This document shows, one piece after another, positions 7,793-18,494 of a DNA stretch of 54,830 bases. This DNA is from Streptomyces sp. NRRL S-337. Its GTDB lineage: Bacteria > Actinomycetota > Actinomycetes > Streptomycetales > Streptomycetaceae. Positions within the stretch are counted from its first letter, which is position 1, and each line of letters starts with the position of its first letter. The notes under the pieces were generated by a model. That model was not told the origin of the DNA and made no database searches. It was given only the letters and a program-made list of their open reading frames with translations. The position numbers were made by a program, and so were the translations under genes. The stretch is taken from the NCBI RefSeq assembly GCF_000720175.1, contig NZ_JOIX01000047.1, positions 1 to 54,830 of the forward strand, in the 5' to 3' direction.

Positions 7793-10317
7793 TGCGGGTC
7801 CCGCTTTCTTGGCTGCGGGAGTACGTCGACCTGCCGGCGACGGAGACCGGCCGGGACGTACAGGAGAAGCTCATCGCGGTCGGCCTGGAGGTCGAGACCG
7901 TCGAGCGCCTCGGCGCGGACCTCAAGGGCCCGCTCGTCGTCGGCCAGGTGCTGACCATCGAGGAGCTGGAGGGCTTCAAGAAGCCGATCCGCTTCTGCAC
8001 GGTGGACGTCGGCCAGGCCAACGGCACCGGTGAGCCCCAGGAGATCGTCTGCGGCGCCCGTAACTTCGCCGTCGGCGACAAGGTCGTGGTCGTCCTCCCC
8101 GGTGCCGAGCTGCCCGGCGGCTTCAAGATCGCCGCCCGTAAGACCTACGGCAAGAAGTCGCACGGCATGATCTGCTCCGGCGACGAGCTCGGCATGGGCG
8201 ACGACGGGACGCACGGCATCATCGTGCTGCCGCCGGAGTACGAGGTGGGCACCGACGCCATCGAGCTGCTGGAGCTCGTCGACGAGGTGCTGGACATCGC
8301 CGTCACCCCGGACCGCGGCTACTGCCTGTCGATGCGCGGCGTGGCCCGCGAGACCGCCACCGCCTACGGGCTGCCGCTGCGCGACCCGGCGCTGCTGGAC
8401 GTCCCGCCGCCGAACGCCGCCGGCTACCCGGTCCAGGTCGCCGACCCGATCGGCTGCGACCGCTTCACCGCGCGGACGGTCACCGGCCTGGAGCCCGGCG
8501 CCCGCACCCCGCTGTGGATGCAGCGCCGGCTGCAGAAGGCCGGCATGCGCCCGATCTCGCTCGCCGTCGACATCACCAACTACGTGATGCTGGAGCTCGG
8601 CCAGCCGCTGCACGCCTACGACCGCACCATGGTCGACGGCCCGATCGGCGTCCGCCGTGCCACCCCCGGCGAGAAGCTGACCACCCTGGACGGCACCAAG
8701 CGCGCGCTGGACGCCGGGGACCTGGTCATCACCGACAACCGCGGCCCCATCGGGCTCGCCGGTGTCATGGGCGGCGCCAACACCGAGATCGCCGCCCCGG
8801 TCACCGACCCGGAGACCGGTGAGCTGCGCGGCACCACCGACGTCGTGATCGAGGCCGCGCACTTCGACGCGATCGCCATCGCCCGTACGGCGCGCCGGCA
8901 CAAGCTGTCCTCCGAGGCGGCCAAGCGCTTCGAGCGCGGGGTGGACCCGGAGGCGGCGTCGGCGGCGGCGCAGCGCACCGTCGACCTGCTGGTGCTGCTC
9001 GCCGGCGGTACCGCCGGGGAAGGTGTCACCGAGGTCGTCTCGCCCCGCGGGCCGCGCACGATCACCATCCCGGCGAACCACCCCGACAAGGTCGCCGGTG
9101 TCACCTACGGCCGGGAGACCGTCGTCCGCCGCCTTCAGCAGGTCGGCTGCGACGTCTACGGCCAGGATGAACTGGTCGTCACCGTGCCGTCCTGGCGGCC
9201 GGACCTCTCCGACCCCAACGACCTGGCCGAAGAGGTCATCCGCCTGGAGGGCTACGAGAACCTGCCCTCCACCCTGCCGAAGCCGCCGGCCGGCCGCGGC
9301 CTGACGGAGCGTCAGCGAATGCACCGCAGGGTCGGCCGGGCGCTGGCCGGTGCGGGTTACGTCGAGGCGCTGAACTACCCGTTCACCGGCTCGCACGTCC
9401 TCGATCAGCTCGGCATCGAGCCCGACGACCCGCGCCGCTCGGCGGTCACCCTCGTCAACCCGCTCTCCGACGAGGAACCCGACCTCCGCACGACGCTCAT
9501 CCCCGGGCTGCTGGGCGCGCTCCGCCGCAACTACGGCCGGGGCACGCACGACCTCGCGCTCTTCGAGACCGGTCCGGTCTTCCGGGCGAGCGGTGACGAG
9601 AAGCCGGCCAGCCGGCTGGTCGTCGACCGCCGGCCGACCGACGACGAGATCGCCTCGCTGGACGCCTCGCTGCCGCAGCAGCCGCGGCGCGCCGCGGTGG
9701 TCCTCGCCGGCCACCGCGAGCAGCCCGGCTGGTGGGGCGGCGGCCGTCCGTCCGACTGGGCGGACGCCATCGAGGCCGGCCGTACGGTCGCCCGGGAGGC
9801 GGGCGTCGAGCTGATCATCCGTCAGGACCAGCACGCGCCGTTCCACCCGGGCCGGTGCGCGGCGCTCCTCGCCGTCGTCGACGGCGAGGAGGTCCTCGTC
9901 GGCAACGCCGGTGAGCTGCACCCGCGGGTCATCAAGACGCTGTCCCTGCCGGAGCGCACCTGCGCGATGGAGATCGACCTGGACCGTCTGGAGCGGGCCG
10001 GCGCCGGCCCGCTGAAGGCGCCCTCGATCTCCTCGTTCCCGGTCGCCACCCAGGACGTGGCGCTCGTCGTCGACGACACCGTCCCGGCGGCGGACGTCGA
10101 GGCCGCGCTGCGCGACGGGGCCGGTGAACTCCTGGAGGCGCTGCGGCTGTTCGACATCTTCACCGGTGAGCAGCTCGGCGCCGGCAAGAAGTCGCTGGCG
10201 TACGCGCTGCGCTTCCGGGCCGGGGACCGCACGCTGACCGCGGAGGAGGCGTCGGCCGCCCGGGACGCGGCGGTGGCGTCGGCCGTGGAGCGGACCGGAG
10301 CGGTGCTGCGCGGCTGA
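7792..10317 (+). CDS. pheT: phenylalanyl-tRNA synthetase beta subunit
   Basis: This 841-residue beta subunit binds and edits the tRNA. Domains in order: N-terminal B1 ([15 protein letters not shown]), an EMAP-like tRNA-binding fold (about 40-150, with [20 protein letters not shown]), B3/B4 editing (about 210-420), B5 (about 425-500), the pseudo-catalytic core (about 510-720) and the C-terminal ferredoxin-like anticodon-binding domain ([16 protein letters not shown] to the end). The ATG at 7792 shares one base with the pheS stop (TGATG), so translation is coupled. A hairpin at 10341-10367 ends the operon. Confidence 0.97.
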   Translation: MRVPLSWLREYVDLPATETGRDVQEKLIAVGLEVETVERLGADLKGPLVVGQVLTIEELEGFKKPIRFCTVDVGQANGTGEPQEIVCGARNFAVGDKVVVVLPGAELPGGFKIAARKTYGKKSHGMICSGDELGMGDDGTHGIIVLPPEYEVGTDAIELLELVDEVLDIAVTPDRGYCLSMRGVARETATAYGLPLRDPALLDVPPPNAAGYPVQVADPIGCDRFTARTVTGLEPGARTPLWMQRRLQKAGMRPISLAVDITNYVMLELGQPLHAYDRTMVDGPIGVRRATPGEKLTTLDGTKRALDAGDLVITDNRGPIGLAGVMGGANTEIAAPVTDPETGELRGTTDVVIEAAHFDAIAIARTARRHKLSSEAAKRFERGVDPEAASAAAQRTVDLLVLLAGGTAGEGVTEVVSPRGPRTITIPANHPDKVAGVTYGRETVVRRLQQVGCDVYGQDELVVTVPSWRPDLSDPNDLAEEVIRLEGYENLPSTLPKPPAGRGLTERQRMHRRVGRALAGAGYVEALNYPFTGSHVLDQLGIEPDDPRRSAVTLVNPLSDEEPDLRTTLIPGLLGALRRNYGRGTHDLALFETGPVFRASGDEKPASRLVVDRRPTDDEIASLDASLPQQPRRAAVVLAGHREQPGWWGGGRPSDWADAIEAGRTVAREAGVELIIRQDQHAPFHPGRCAALLAVVDGEEVLVGNAGELHPRVIKTLSLPERTCAMEIDLDRLERAGAGPLKAPSISSFPVATQDVALVVDDTVPAADVEAALRDGAGELLEALRLFDIFTGEQLGAGKKSLAYALRFRAGDRTLTAEEASAARDAAVASAVERTGAVLRG

Positions 10318-10340
10318 CCCGCGCACGAGCCCGGTGAGAG

Positions 10341-10367
10341 GGCGTGGACGGCACGGCCGTCCACGTC
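10341..10367 (+). terminator. terminator after pheST
   Basis: The arms CGTGGACGGC (10343-10352) and GCCGTCCACG (10356-10365), with loop ACG, extend by two further pairs including G-U and are followed by TCTTC. Confidence 0.75.
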
Positions 10368-10407
10368 CTCTTCGCATGCCGTGCCGCTTTGTCGACGATC
10401 CGATCCA

Positions 10408-10437
10408 TACACCATCACCCAATCGGGTGGTGATGTA
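10408..10437. promoter_or_regulatory. 30-bp imperfect palindrome upstream of the phosphatase gene
   Basis: Fifteen bases on each side of 10422/10423 (left arm starting TACACCATC, right arm ending GATGTA) match at 12 of 15 positions as an inverted repeat. It lies 80 bases before the ATG at 10518. Position and symmetry suggest an operator, but no binding protein can be named. Confidence 0.4.
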
Positions 10438-10517
10438 CGTTTCGTCGCGGAACGGATACGGAACGTCGCGAGAATCGATCCGGTCGAGCCAGACCACCGG
10501 CTGGGGGGACCATCGGC

Positions 10518-11774
10518 ATGATCCGAGCCTGGGCGAGGACAGGCGCGCGCGACGGGGCGAGCCGTGCCCGGCGCGGTCTCGTCCTCGTGCTGCCCGGACT
10601 CTGGGTCCTGGGCGTGGTCACCTGGGAGCTCTGCGAGCCGACCGGTGGCCGGCTGCTGCAACTCCTCGCCGCGGCGCCGGCCATCGCCTGTGCGGGCACC
10701 GGCCGCCGCCAGTGCGTCCTGCTCGGCGGGGTGTGCGCACTGGCCGCCCTGGTCCCGTTCGGCGCGGGCGACGCCGGCCCCGGCCCGGGTACCCGCGTGA
10801 TGACCTGCGGGGCGGTCCTCGCGGTGGTCGGTGCCAGCTATCTGACGGCCGGCCGGCGGAAGCGGCTGCTGCGGGAGCTGGAGCGCACCCGCGAGGTCGC
10901 CACGGCCGCCCAGCGGGTCCTGCTGCGGCCGCTGCCGCCGCGGATCGGCGGGCTGGTCCTGGCGGCCGACCACCTCTCCGCGAGCGAGGGCGCCGTGGTG
11001 GGCGGGGACCTCTACGAGGTCGTCGGCACCCGGTACGGCGTCCGGGCGGTGATCGGCGACGTCCGCGGGCACGGCCTCGCGGCCATAGGCACGGTCGGGG
11101 CGGTGCTCGGCAGCTTCCGCGAGGCCGCCCACGACGAGCCCGAACTCGCCGGTGTGCTGCGGCGGTTGGAGCGGGCGCACCAGCGGCATCTCGGGGAGCG
11201 GGCGCGCCGGGCGGACCCGGCGGACGCCGGTGCGGCGAGCCCGGCCGGGGAGGAGTTCGTGACGCTGCTGCTGGTGCAGATCGCCCCGGACGGCTCGATG
11301 ACGGCGCTCAACTGCGGGCACCCGTGGCCGTACCGCCTCGTGTGGCGGGCGGTGGACCCGGTGGCGCCGCTCGCCCCGGGCGAGCCGATGCCGCCGCTCG
11401 GGCTGTTCCCGCTCCCGGCGGACGCGGCGCCGGTGTGCTGCGGGCGGCTGCGGCCCGGGGAGGGGCTCTTCCTGCACACCGACGGTGCGGTGGAGGCCCG
11501 GGACCGGACCGGGGAGTTCTTCCCGCTGGCGCAGCGGCTGTACAGCAGCGTGGCGACGACCCCCGGGACGCCCGGGCCCGCACCGGCCGGGGTGGTGGAC
11601 GACGTACGGGAGGCGCTGCTGCGGCATGCCGGTGGGCGGCTGTCGGACGACGTCGCGCTCGTGCTGCTCTGCGCGGACGGCACCGGCCACGATCCGGCCG
11701 TACCGCTCCCCGCCACGGGAGTGCACGCCCCGGGGGACACGGGGTTCAGCACCCTCCACGGGCGGAGCGGTTGA
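10518..11774 (+). CDS. membrane-anchored PP2C-type (SpoIIE) serine/threonine phosphatase
   Basis: This 418-residue protein has about four hydrophobic segments in its first 110 residues (for example GLVLVLPGLWVLGVVTW and TCGAVLAVVGASYLTA). A short coiled linker (RKRLLRELERTREVATAAQRVLL) leads to a SpoIIE/PP2C catalytic domain. Metal-binding aspartates appear in GGDLYEVV, GDVRGHG, HTDGAVEARD and SDDVALVLL. In this family such phosphatases typically dephosphorylate anti-sigma-factor antagonists, but no partner gene is adjacent. The ATG is at 10518. A palindrome at 10408-10437 may control it. Confidence 0.88.
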   Translation: MIRAWARTGARDGASRARRGLVLVLPGLWVLGVVTWELCEPTGGRLLQLLAAAPAIACAGTGRRQCVLLGGVCALAALVPFGAGDAGPGPGTRVMTCGAVLAVVGASYLTAGRRKRLLRELERTREVATAAQRVLLRPLPPRIGGLVLAADHLSASEGAVVGGDLYEVVGTRYGVRAVIGDVRGHGLAAIGTVGAVLGSFREAAHDEPELAGVLRRLERAHQRHLGERARRADPADAGAASPAGEEFVTLLLVQIAPDGSMTALNCGHPWPYRLVWRAVDPVAPLAPGEPMPPLGLFPLPADAAPVCCGRLRPGEGLFLHTDGAVEARDRTGEFFPLAQRLYSSVATTPGTPGPAPAGVVDDVREALLRHAGGRLSDDVALVLLCADGTGHDPAVPLPATGVHAPGDTGFSTLHGRSG

Positions 11775-11822
11775 CGGGCGCGGCGACGTCGGCGCCCCGG
11801 TGGCCTGCCCGGTGAACGCCGA

Positions 11823-11851
11823 AGGGCCGGCGGACGAGCTCCGCCGGCCCT
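11823..11851. terminator. bidirectional terminator hairpin
   Basis: A perfect 12-bp stem (11823-11834 with 11840-11851) and loop CGAGC lie between the convergent phosphatase and 3-hydroxyacyl-CoA dehydrogenase genes. Confidence 0.88.
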
Positions 11852-11871
11852 GGCATCCGCGGGGTCCGCAC

Positions 11872-12729
11872 TCAGTACGGGTAGAACCCCGACCCGCTCT
11901 TCCGGCCCAGCCGGCCCGCGTCGACCATGCGCTGGAGCAGCGGGGGAGCGGCGTACAGGGGCTCCTTGTACTCCTCGTACATGGACGCGGCGACCGAGGC
12001 GACGGTGTCCAGGCCGATCAGGTCGGACAGCTTGAGCGGGCCCATCGGGTGGGCGCAGCCCAGCTCCATGCCGTTGTCGATGTCCTCACGGCTGGCGATG
12101 CCCGACTCGAACATCCGGATCGCGGAGAGCAGGTACGGGATGAGCAGCGCGTTGACCACGAAGCCGGAGCGGTCCTGGGCGCGGATGGCGTGCTTGTCCA
12201 GCACGTTCTGGACCAGCGCCTCGGCGCGCTTGATGGTCTCCTCGCCGGTGGTCAGCGCCGGGATGAGCTCCACCAGCTTCTGCACCGGCGCCGGGTTGAA
12301 GAAGTGGATGCCGATGACCTGGTCCGGGCGGGAGGTGGCCACCGCCAGCTTCACCAGCGGGATCGAGGAGGTGTTGGACGCCAGGATCGCGTCCGGGCGG
12401 CTGACGACCTGGTCGAGAACCTGGAAGATCTCGGTCTTGACCTGCTCGTTCTCCACCACGGCCTCGATGACGAGGTCGCGGTCGGCGAACTCCCCGAGGT
12501 CGGTGGTGAAGCTGAGCCGGTCGAGCGTCGCGTCGCGTTCCTCGGGGGTGATCTTGCCGCGTTCGGCGGCCTTGCCGAGGGAGTTGGTCAGGCGGGTACG
12601 CCCCAGCTCCAGGGCCTCGCCCGTGGTCTCGGCGACCATGACGTCCAGCCCGGCGCGGGCGCACACCTCGGCGATGCCTGCGCCCATCTGGCCGCAACCG
12701 ACCACTCCGACGCGTTCGATGTCCGTCAC
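11872..12729 (-). CDS. 3-hydroxybutyryl-CoA dehydrogenase
   Basis: This 285-residue NAD(P)-dependent enzyme interconverts acetoacetyl-CoA and 3-hydroxybutyryl-CoA. The Rossmann motif GVVGCGQMGAGIAEVCARAG is near residue 6. The catalytic histidine lies in GIHFFNPAPVQKLVEL, and the C-terminal dimerisation domain begins at SGFVVNALLIPYLLS, with CAHPMGPLKLSDLIGLD. Length and motifs match the short single-domain family used in butyryl-CoA and ethylmalonyl-CoA metabolism, which supplies polyketide extender units in Streptomyces. The GTG at 12729 gives the usual N-terminus (MTDIERVGVVG). A TGA ends it at 11872. No pathway partner is adjacent. Confidence 0.92.
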   Translation of the reverse strand: MTDIERVGVVGCGQMGAGIAEVCARAGLDVMVAETTGEALELGRTRLTNSLGKAAERGKITPEERDATLDRLSFTTDLGEFADRDLVIEAVVENEQVKTEIFQVLDQVVSRPDAILASNTSSIPLVKLAVATSRPDQVIGIHFFNPAPVQKLVELIPALTTGEETIKRAEALVQNVLDKHAIRAQDRSGFVVNALLIPYLLSAIRMFESGIASREDIDNGMELGCAHPMGPLKLSDLIGLDTVASVAASMYEEYKEPLYAAPPLLQRMVDAGRLGRKSGSGFYPY

Positions 12730-12888
12730 CTCGTGCCTTTCGCTGATCTTCAGGACCGGCGGTGCGCCGTAAGGGTCCGGCGGCCGCCTCGGCCCCGACG
12801 TTACTCCGCGCGGTGCTGGGCCACGGCTTCCGGGGCGGGCATTCTGAGCCCGCAGGACGGGACGAACCGGACAAGCTGGGGACTTTTG

Positions 12889-14118
12889 ATGCGACAGATC
12901 ACACGCAGGGTGTTCGGCAGGGCGGCGATCGGCATGGCGGGCTCGGTGCTCGGGGTGGCGGCGGCCGGACCGGCCGGGGGGGCGGCGCGGCGCGAGATGC
13001 GCGGGGTGTGGCTGGCCACCGTCGGCAACCTCGACTGGCCCTCGCGGACGAAGCTGACCGCCGCCGAGCAGCAGCGCGAACTGCGCGCCCACTTCGACGC
13101 GGCGGTCGCGCACAAGCTCAACACGGTGTTCTTCCAGGTGCGGGCCGCCGCGGACGCGCTCTGGCCGTCCCCGTACGAGCCCTGGGCCGAGTCGCTGACC
13201 GGGCGGCAGGGCGGCGATCCGGGCTGGGACCCGCTGGACTTCGCGGTCCGCGAGGCGCACCGGCGCGGCCTCGAACTGCACGCCTGGTGCAACCCGTACC
13301 GGGTCGCCAACCACGCCGACCCGGGCCGGCTGACCGCCGACCACCCGGCCCGCCGGCATCCTGACTGGATCGTGCCCTACAACGGCAAGCTGTACTACAA
13401 CCCCGGCCTGCCCGAGGTCCGCACGTTCGTCCAGGACGCGATGCTCGACGCGGTGGAGCACTACTCCGTCGACGGGGTGCACTTCGACGACTACTTCTAT
13501 CCGTATCCGGCCGCCGGCAAGACCTTCGACGACGACGAGGCCTACGACACCTACGGCGGGGACTTCGACAGCCGGGCCGACTGGCGTCGGGACAACATCG
13601 ACCGGCTGGTGTACGAGATGGCGCAGCGGCTCGGTGAGGGCGGCCAACAGGAGGGCCGCCGGGTGCGGTTCGGCGTCAGCCCGTTCGCGGTCTGGCGCAA
13701 CCAGGCCACCGACAAGCGCGGCTCCCGGACCCAGGCGGGGGTGGAGACGTACGACGACCTCTACGCCGACACCCGCCGCTGGGTGCGCGAGGGCTGGCTC
13801 GACTACATCGTGCCGCAGGTCTACTGGCCGATCGGCACCAAGGCCGCCGATTACGCCGAACTGGTGCCGTGGTGGTCACGGACGGTCGACGGCACCGGCG
13901 TCGACCTCTACATCGGCGAGGCGCTCTACAAGGCGGGCGACAGCCGGCCGGCGGCCTGGAAGAACCCGGCCGAACTCTCCCGCCATCTCACCTTCGCCCG
14001 CGGCTACCCCCAGGTCGGCGGGCACGTCTACTTCTCGGCGAAGGAGGTGGCCAAGGACCGGGTGGGCGCACTGGCCCGGGTCGTGCGCGACCACTACGGC
14101 GGCGCGGCACGGTCCTAG
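12889..14118 (+). CDS. secreted GHL10-family glycoside hydrolase, Tat substrate
   Basis: This 409-residue exported protein belongs to the glycosyl-hydrolase-like 10 family (formerly DUF187, YngK-like), a TIM-barrel group acting on carbohydrate polymers of uncertain identity. The N-terminus has a twin-arginine signal (RRVFGRAAIGMAGSVLG) and an Ala/Gly-rich cleavage region. Family segments include REMRGVWLATVGNLDWPS, VHFDDYFYPYP with acidic residues typical of the active site, and LDYIVPQVYWPIG. The ATG at 12889 places the twin arginines at residues 6-7. It is divergent from the dehydrogenase. No sugar transporter or regulator lies beside it. Confidence 0.88.
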   Translation: MRQITRRVFGRAAIGMAGSVLGVAAAGPAGGAARREMRGVWLATVGNLDWPSRTKLTAAEQQRELRAHFDAAVAHKLNTVFFQVRAAADALWPSPYEPWAESLTGRQGGDPGWDPLDFAVREAHRRGLELHAWCNPYRVANHADPGRLTADHPARRHPDWIVPYNGKLYYNPGLPEVRTFVQDAMLDAVEHYSVDGVHFDDYFYPYPAAGKTFDDDEAYDTYGGDFDSRADWRRDNIDRLVYEMAQRLGEGGQQEGRRVRFGVSPFAVWRNQATDKRGSRTQAGVETYDDLYADTRRWVREGWLDYIVPQVYWPIGTKAADYAELVPWWSRTVDGTGVDLYIGEALYKAGDSRPAAWKNPAELSRHLTFARGYPQVGGHVYFSAKEVAKDRVGALARVVRDHYGGAARS

Positions 14119-14209
14119 GGGCGCTCGCCCCGGGCCGGTCCGCGCGGCGCGGGTCGGGTGGCGGGGCCGGGTGGCCCCGGTGGGTCCTCGGCCGGTCGGT
14201 CGAGGGGTG

Positions 14210-14419
14210 TCAGCGGCCGGGTTCGACGTCGGAGGTCTCGGCGTGCCGGACGACCGAGTCGGGCCCGGGCGACACGATCGCCTCGTGTCCGTCCTCCGCG
14301 CGGACGCGGTAGGGCGGATCGCCGTTCGTCCCCAGTACTTCGACGATTTCCACGACCCGGTCGTGATGCCCGACGGTCCTGCCGTGCACCACCAGCCGGT
14401 CGCCCTTGGTCGCGTGCAT
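14210..14419 (-). CDS. DUF1918 domain-containing protein
   Basis: This 69-residue protein begins MHATKGDRLVVHGRTVG and consists of one DUF1918 fold, a small beta barrel with the ending EDGHEAIVSPGPDSVV. Its function is unknown to me. The ATG at 14419 is preceded on the minus strand by GGAGG (14426-14430). A longer frame upstream is discounted because the ribosome binding site and the family start coincide here. It is flanked by short untranslated stretches and convergent with the glycosidase gene. Confidence 0.85.
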   Translation of the reverse strand: MHATKGDRLVVHGRTVGHHDRVVEIVEVLGTNGDPPYRVRAEDGHEAIVSPGPDSVVRHAETSDVEPGR

Positions 14420-14592
14420 CAGGGTCCTCCCCGCTTCGGGCGGCCGCGGACCCGAACGGCCGACGCGGGGACGGCCGAGCGGTTGAACGGCCAACGGTTT
14501 AAGGGGTTACGGGCCTGGCGCGGCCCGGACGGCGCGCTATCTGCCATCGCGGCAAGTTTACGTCCGCGGGGGCGCGGCGCACCCGGGGAGCG

Positions 14593-14621
14593 GGCCGCCG
14601 GTTCCCCGAGAACCGGCGGCC
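14593..14621 (-). terminator. terminator after the EamA transporter gene
   Basis: A 12-bp perfect stem (14593-14604 with 14610-14621) with loop CCCGA lies 28 bases past the transporter stop. Confidence 0.8.
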
Positions 14622-14649
14622 GGGCCCACGGCCAGCGCGCCCGGGCCGG

Positions 14650-15612
<963 letters not shown>

Positions 15613-15640
15613 GGGGGTAGTAGCGCTATCGTTGGCTCTC

Positions 15641-17137
15641 ATGCAAGAGCGTAGCAGTGTGGCTGAGCTGGCCGCGAGCCTGAGGGACGAGCTGAAGCGC
15701 TACTCTCCGGGGGAGAAGCTGCCATCGAGCCGGGCCCTCGTGGAGCGGCATCGCGTGAGCCCCGTGACCGTCTCCCGGGCCCTCGCCGAACTCGTCGCCG
15801 AGGGTCTCGTCACCACCCGGCCCGGCGCCGGCGCCTTCCGGGCCGAGCCCCCGGCAGCGGTCGCCCGGCCGGTCGACACCTCCTGGCAGGAGATCGCGCT
15901 CAGCGCCGAGCCGGGCGGGGACCAGGTGCCGCGCAGCGTCGACGCGTCGGGCGTGGTGGCCACCCTCGCCCGCCCGGCCCCCGGCGTCATCGAACTCAAC
16001 GGCGGCTATCTGCACCCCGACCTGCAGCCCGAACGCGCCCTCGCCGCCGCCCTGGCCCGGGCCGGCCGCCGGCCGGGTGCCTGGGCGCGGCCGCCGGTCG
16101 ACGGCGTGCCGGAGCTGCGCGCCTGGTTCGCCCGGGAGATCGGCGGCCCCGGGGGCGCGCTGGCCGCGAGCGACGTGCAGATCACCGCGGGCGGCCAGAA
16201 CGCGCTGACCGCTGCCCTGCGCGCGCTCGCCGCGCCCGGCGCACCCGTCCTGGTCGAATCGCCGACGTACCCCGGCATGCTCGCCGTCGCCCGCGCCTCC
16301 GGACTGCGTCCGGTGCCGGTCCCGGTGGACGCGGACGGCGTACGGACGGACCTGCTGGCCGACGCCTTCCGGGCCAGCGGCGCCCGGCTCTTCGTCTGCC
16401 AGCCGCTGTTCCAGAACCCGACCGGGGCGGTGCTGTCCGCGGAGCGGCGGCGCGAGGTGCTCCGGGTGGCCCGGGCGGCCGGCGCCTTCGTGATCGAGGA
16501 CGACTTCGCCCGGCTGCTGGTCCACGGCGACGCGGCCGCGCTGCCGCCGACCCTGATGGCGGACGACCGGGACGGCACCGTCGTGCACATCCGGTCCCTG
16601 ACCAAGGCCACCTCGCCCAACCTCCGGGTGGCCGCACTGGCCGCCCGCGGCCCGGTCCGCGACCGGCTGCGCGCCATCCAGGTCGTCGACAACTTCTTCG
16701 TGCCCCAACCGCTCCAGGAGACCGCCCTGGAACTGGTCGGCTCACCCGCCTGGGGGCGCCATCTCCGGTTCATCGCAGGCGAGTTGACCGTCCGCCGGAA
16801 CGCGCTGACCGCGGCCCTCGCGAGCCGGCTGCCGGCCCTCGCCGGGCCCGGCGCCGCGTACGGCGGCATTCCCGGCCGGGACGGCGGCCCGTACGTGCCG
16901 TGCGGCGGCTACCAGCTCTGGCTGCGGCTGCCGGACGGCGCCGACGAGGCCGCGCTGACGGGTGCGGCGCTGCGGGCCGGGGTCGCGGTCGCGGCCGGCC
17001 GCCCGTACTTCGCCGCCGAGCCGCCGGCCGGGCACCTCCGGCTGAGCTTCGCGGCCGCGGCCGGCCCGGCCGAGATCACCGAGGGCGTCCGCCGGCTGCG
17101 CACGGCCTGCGACGAACTGGGGGTGACCGTCGAATGA
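15641..17137 (+). CDS. MocR/PdxR family transcriptional regulator (GntR-aminotransferase fusion)
   Basis: This 498-residue protein has an N-terminal GntR winged helix (about 5-70: KLPSSRALVERHRVSPVTVSRALAELVAEGLV) joined to a class I aminotransferase-like domain. The PLP lysine is K322 in SLTKATSPN, and YPGMLAVARASGL and FQNPTGAVLS are further family segments. MocR proteins sense PLP or amino compounds and usually control a neighbouring enzyme or transporter gene, here the divergent EamA exporter. The ATG at 15641 has no ribosome binding site, and a TATCGT hexamer at 15627-15632 suggests a leaderless mRNA (inference). CGCTATCG is directly repeated at 15601 and 15624. Confidence 0.9.
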   Translation: MQERSSVAELAASLRDELKRYSPGEKLPSSRALVERHRVSPVTVSRALAELVAEGLVTTRPGAGAFRAEPPAAVARPVDTSWQEIALSAEPGGDQVPRSVDASGVVATLARPAPGVIELNGGYLHPDLQPERALAAALARAGRRPGAWARPPVDGVPELRAWFAREIGGPGGALAASDVQITAGGQNALTAALRALAAPGAPVLVESPTYPGMLAVARASGLRPVPVPVDADGVRTDLLADAFRASGARLFVCQPLFQNPTGAVLSAERRREVLRVARAAGAFVIEDDFARLLVHGDAAALPPTLMADDRDGTVVHIRSLTKATSPNLRVAALAARGPVRDRLRAIQVVDNFFVPQPLQETALELVGSPAWGRHLRFIAGELTVRRNALTAALASRLPALAGPGAAYGGIPGRDGGPYVPCGGYQLWLRLPDGADEAALTGAALRAGVAVAAGRPYFAAEPPAGHLRLSFAAAAGPAEITEGVRRLRTACDELGVTVE

Positions 17138-17195
17138 CGGCGTCCGGGGGCACACCGGTTCGACGCCGTCGCCGTCCTTCTGGGAATCTCCCGGC

Positions 17196-17648
17196 ATGAA
17201 CGCGCACGCCCTCGACGGCTACGAGATCTCCACCGACCCGGCCCGCCTGGACGCCGACCTGGTCCACAACTGGCTCGCCACCGACGCCTACTGGGCGCTG
17301 GACCGGCCCCGGGCCCTGCACGACCGCGCCGTCGCGGGCTCGCTCAACTTCGGCCTGTACGCGTCCGGTTCCGGCCGCCAGGTGGCGTACGCCCGGGTCG
17401 TGACCGATCACGCCACCTTCGCCTGGCTCTGTGACGTCTACGTCTGCCGGGACGACCGCGGCAAGGGGCTGGGCACGGCCCTGGTCGAGGCCATCGCCGA
17501 CCACCTGGCGCCCAGCGGGCTGAACCGGCTCACCCTCGCCACCAAGGACGCGCACGGCGTCTACGAGAAGATCGGCTTCCGGTCGCTGGTGGCGCCCGAG
17601 CAGTGGATGACCCTCGGGCTGATCGACCCGGGCCCGCTCGGGATCTGA
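17196..17648 (+). CDS. GNAT family N-acetyltransferase
   Basis: This 150-residue single-domain acetyltransferase has the acetyl-CoA loop motif VCRDDRGKGLGTALV (about 85-100). The C-terminal part, LATKDAHGVYEKIGFRSL, is the usual GNAT beta-6/beta-7 end. N-terminal YEISTDPARLDADLVHNWLATDAYWA resembles a subgroup common in Streptomyces with unknown substrate. The ATG at 17196 is 58 bases after the MocR gene, in the same direction, so co-transcription is possible. Confidence 0.88.
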   Translation: MNAHALDGYEISTDPARLDADLVHNWLATDAYWALDRPRALHDRAVAGSLNFGLYASGSGRQVAYARVVTDHATFAWLCDVYVCRDDRGKGLGTALVEAIADHLAPSGLNRLTLATKDAHGVYEKIGFRSLVAPEQWMTLGLIDPGPLGI

Positions 17649-17713
17649 GGCGGACCGCTCGGGATCCGCGCAAGCGGGGTCCCGCCGGCCGATCCTGCTC
17701 TTACCATCGGCGA

Positions 17714-18283
17714 ATGAGCGTTCGACTCTCGATGCTGGCCGCGGCCCGCAGCTCCGCGTTGCTCGCGACGCAGTTCGACGACGACCGCCCGCTCGACGCG
17801 GTGGGCTGGCAGGAGGTCGAGCGGGCCGCGCCCGTGCTGTGCCGGCTCGCCGCCGCCGAGCTGCGCTACTGCTCGCCGTCCGCGCGCTGCCGGGAGACCG
17901 GGGACGGGCTGGGCCTGCGCCCGCTGCCCCAGCCGGCGCTGCGCGACTGCGACATGGGGCGCTGGCGCGGCCGCACCCTGGGGGAGGTCGCGGCGGCCGA
18001 GCCGGCGGCGGTCGAGACCTGGCTGGCCGATCCCCGCTCGGCCCCGCACGGCGGGGAATCGCTGCTGGCCTTCATCACCCGGGTCGGCGGCTGGCTGGAC
18101 ACCCGCCCGGTCGAGGACGCCGCCGGGCTGCTCGCGGTCGCCGAACCCGGCGTGGTCCGGGCCGCCCTGGTCTACGCCCTCCAGGCGCCGCCGCACGCGT
18201 ACTGGCGCATCGACGTCCAGCCGCTGTCGGTGGTGACCCTCACCGGCCGCTCCGGCAAATGGGACCTCCGGCTGGAGGCGTGA
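17714..18283 (+). CDS. histidine phosphatase superfamily protein with degenerate active site
   Basis: This 189-residue protein has the overall pattern of the phosphoglycerate-mutase-like histidine phosphatases: an N-terminal strand, the segment DRPLDAVGWQEVERAAPVL, CRETGDGLGL and LRDCDMGRWRGRTL. The phospho-accepting RHG motif is replaced by AAARSS near residue 10. The second catalytic histidine (normally in a SHGG-like context) is also absent (VAEPGVVRAAL). It is therefore unlikely to be a classical phosphatase. The ATG is at 17714. A hexamer-like CTTACCAT lies just upstream. It is 65 bases after the acetyltransferase, in the same direction. Confidence 0.75.
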   Translation: MSVRLSMLAAARSSALLATQFDDDRPLDAVGWQEVERAAPVLCRLAAAELRYCSPSARCRETGDGLGLRPLPQPALRDCDMGRWRGRTLGEVAAAEPAAVETWLADPRSAPHGGESLLAFITRVGGWLDTRPVEDAAGLLAVAEPGVVRAALVYALQAPPHAYWRIDVQPLSVVTLTGRSGKWDLRLEA

Positions 18284-18494
18284 CGGGCCGCGGCACCCGG
18301 TTCCGCTCCTCACCGACCGTCACGGACCGTCACCACCCGGAAGGTCCAGCCCGCGCGTTCCCGCTGTCCTGGGCATGCGCACCCGGTCTGACCTGCGCGA
18401 ACGGTGGCGGTCGCGACGTTGTCCCTGGTCGCGGGCGGCGGCCGCGGTTCCCATCGAGGTGCGGGCCGCCGGGCGGGGCGCTTCTCTGTGGGGT

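Noticed and set aside
7528..10497. A 989-codon antisense frame over pheT
   Set aside because: It is the shadow of a core gene in high-GC DNA, with no start signal and composition typical of antisense reading.
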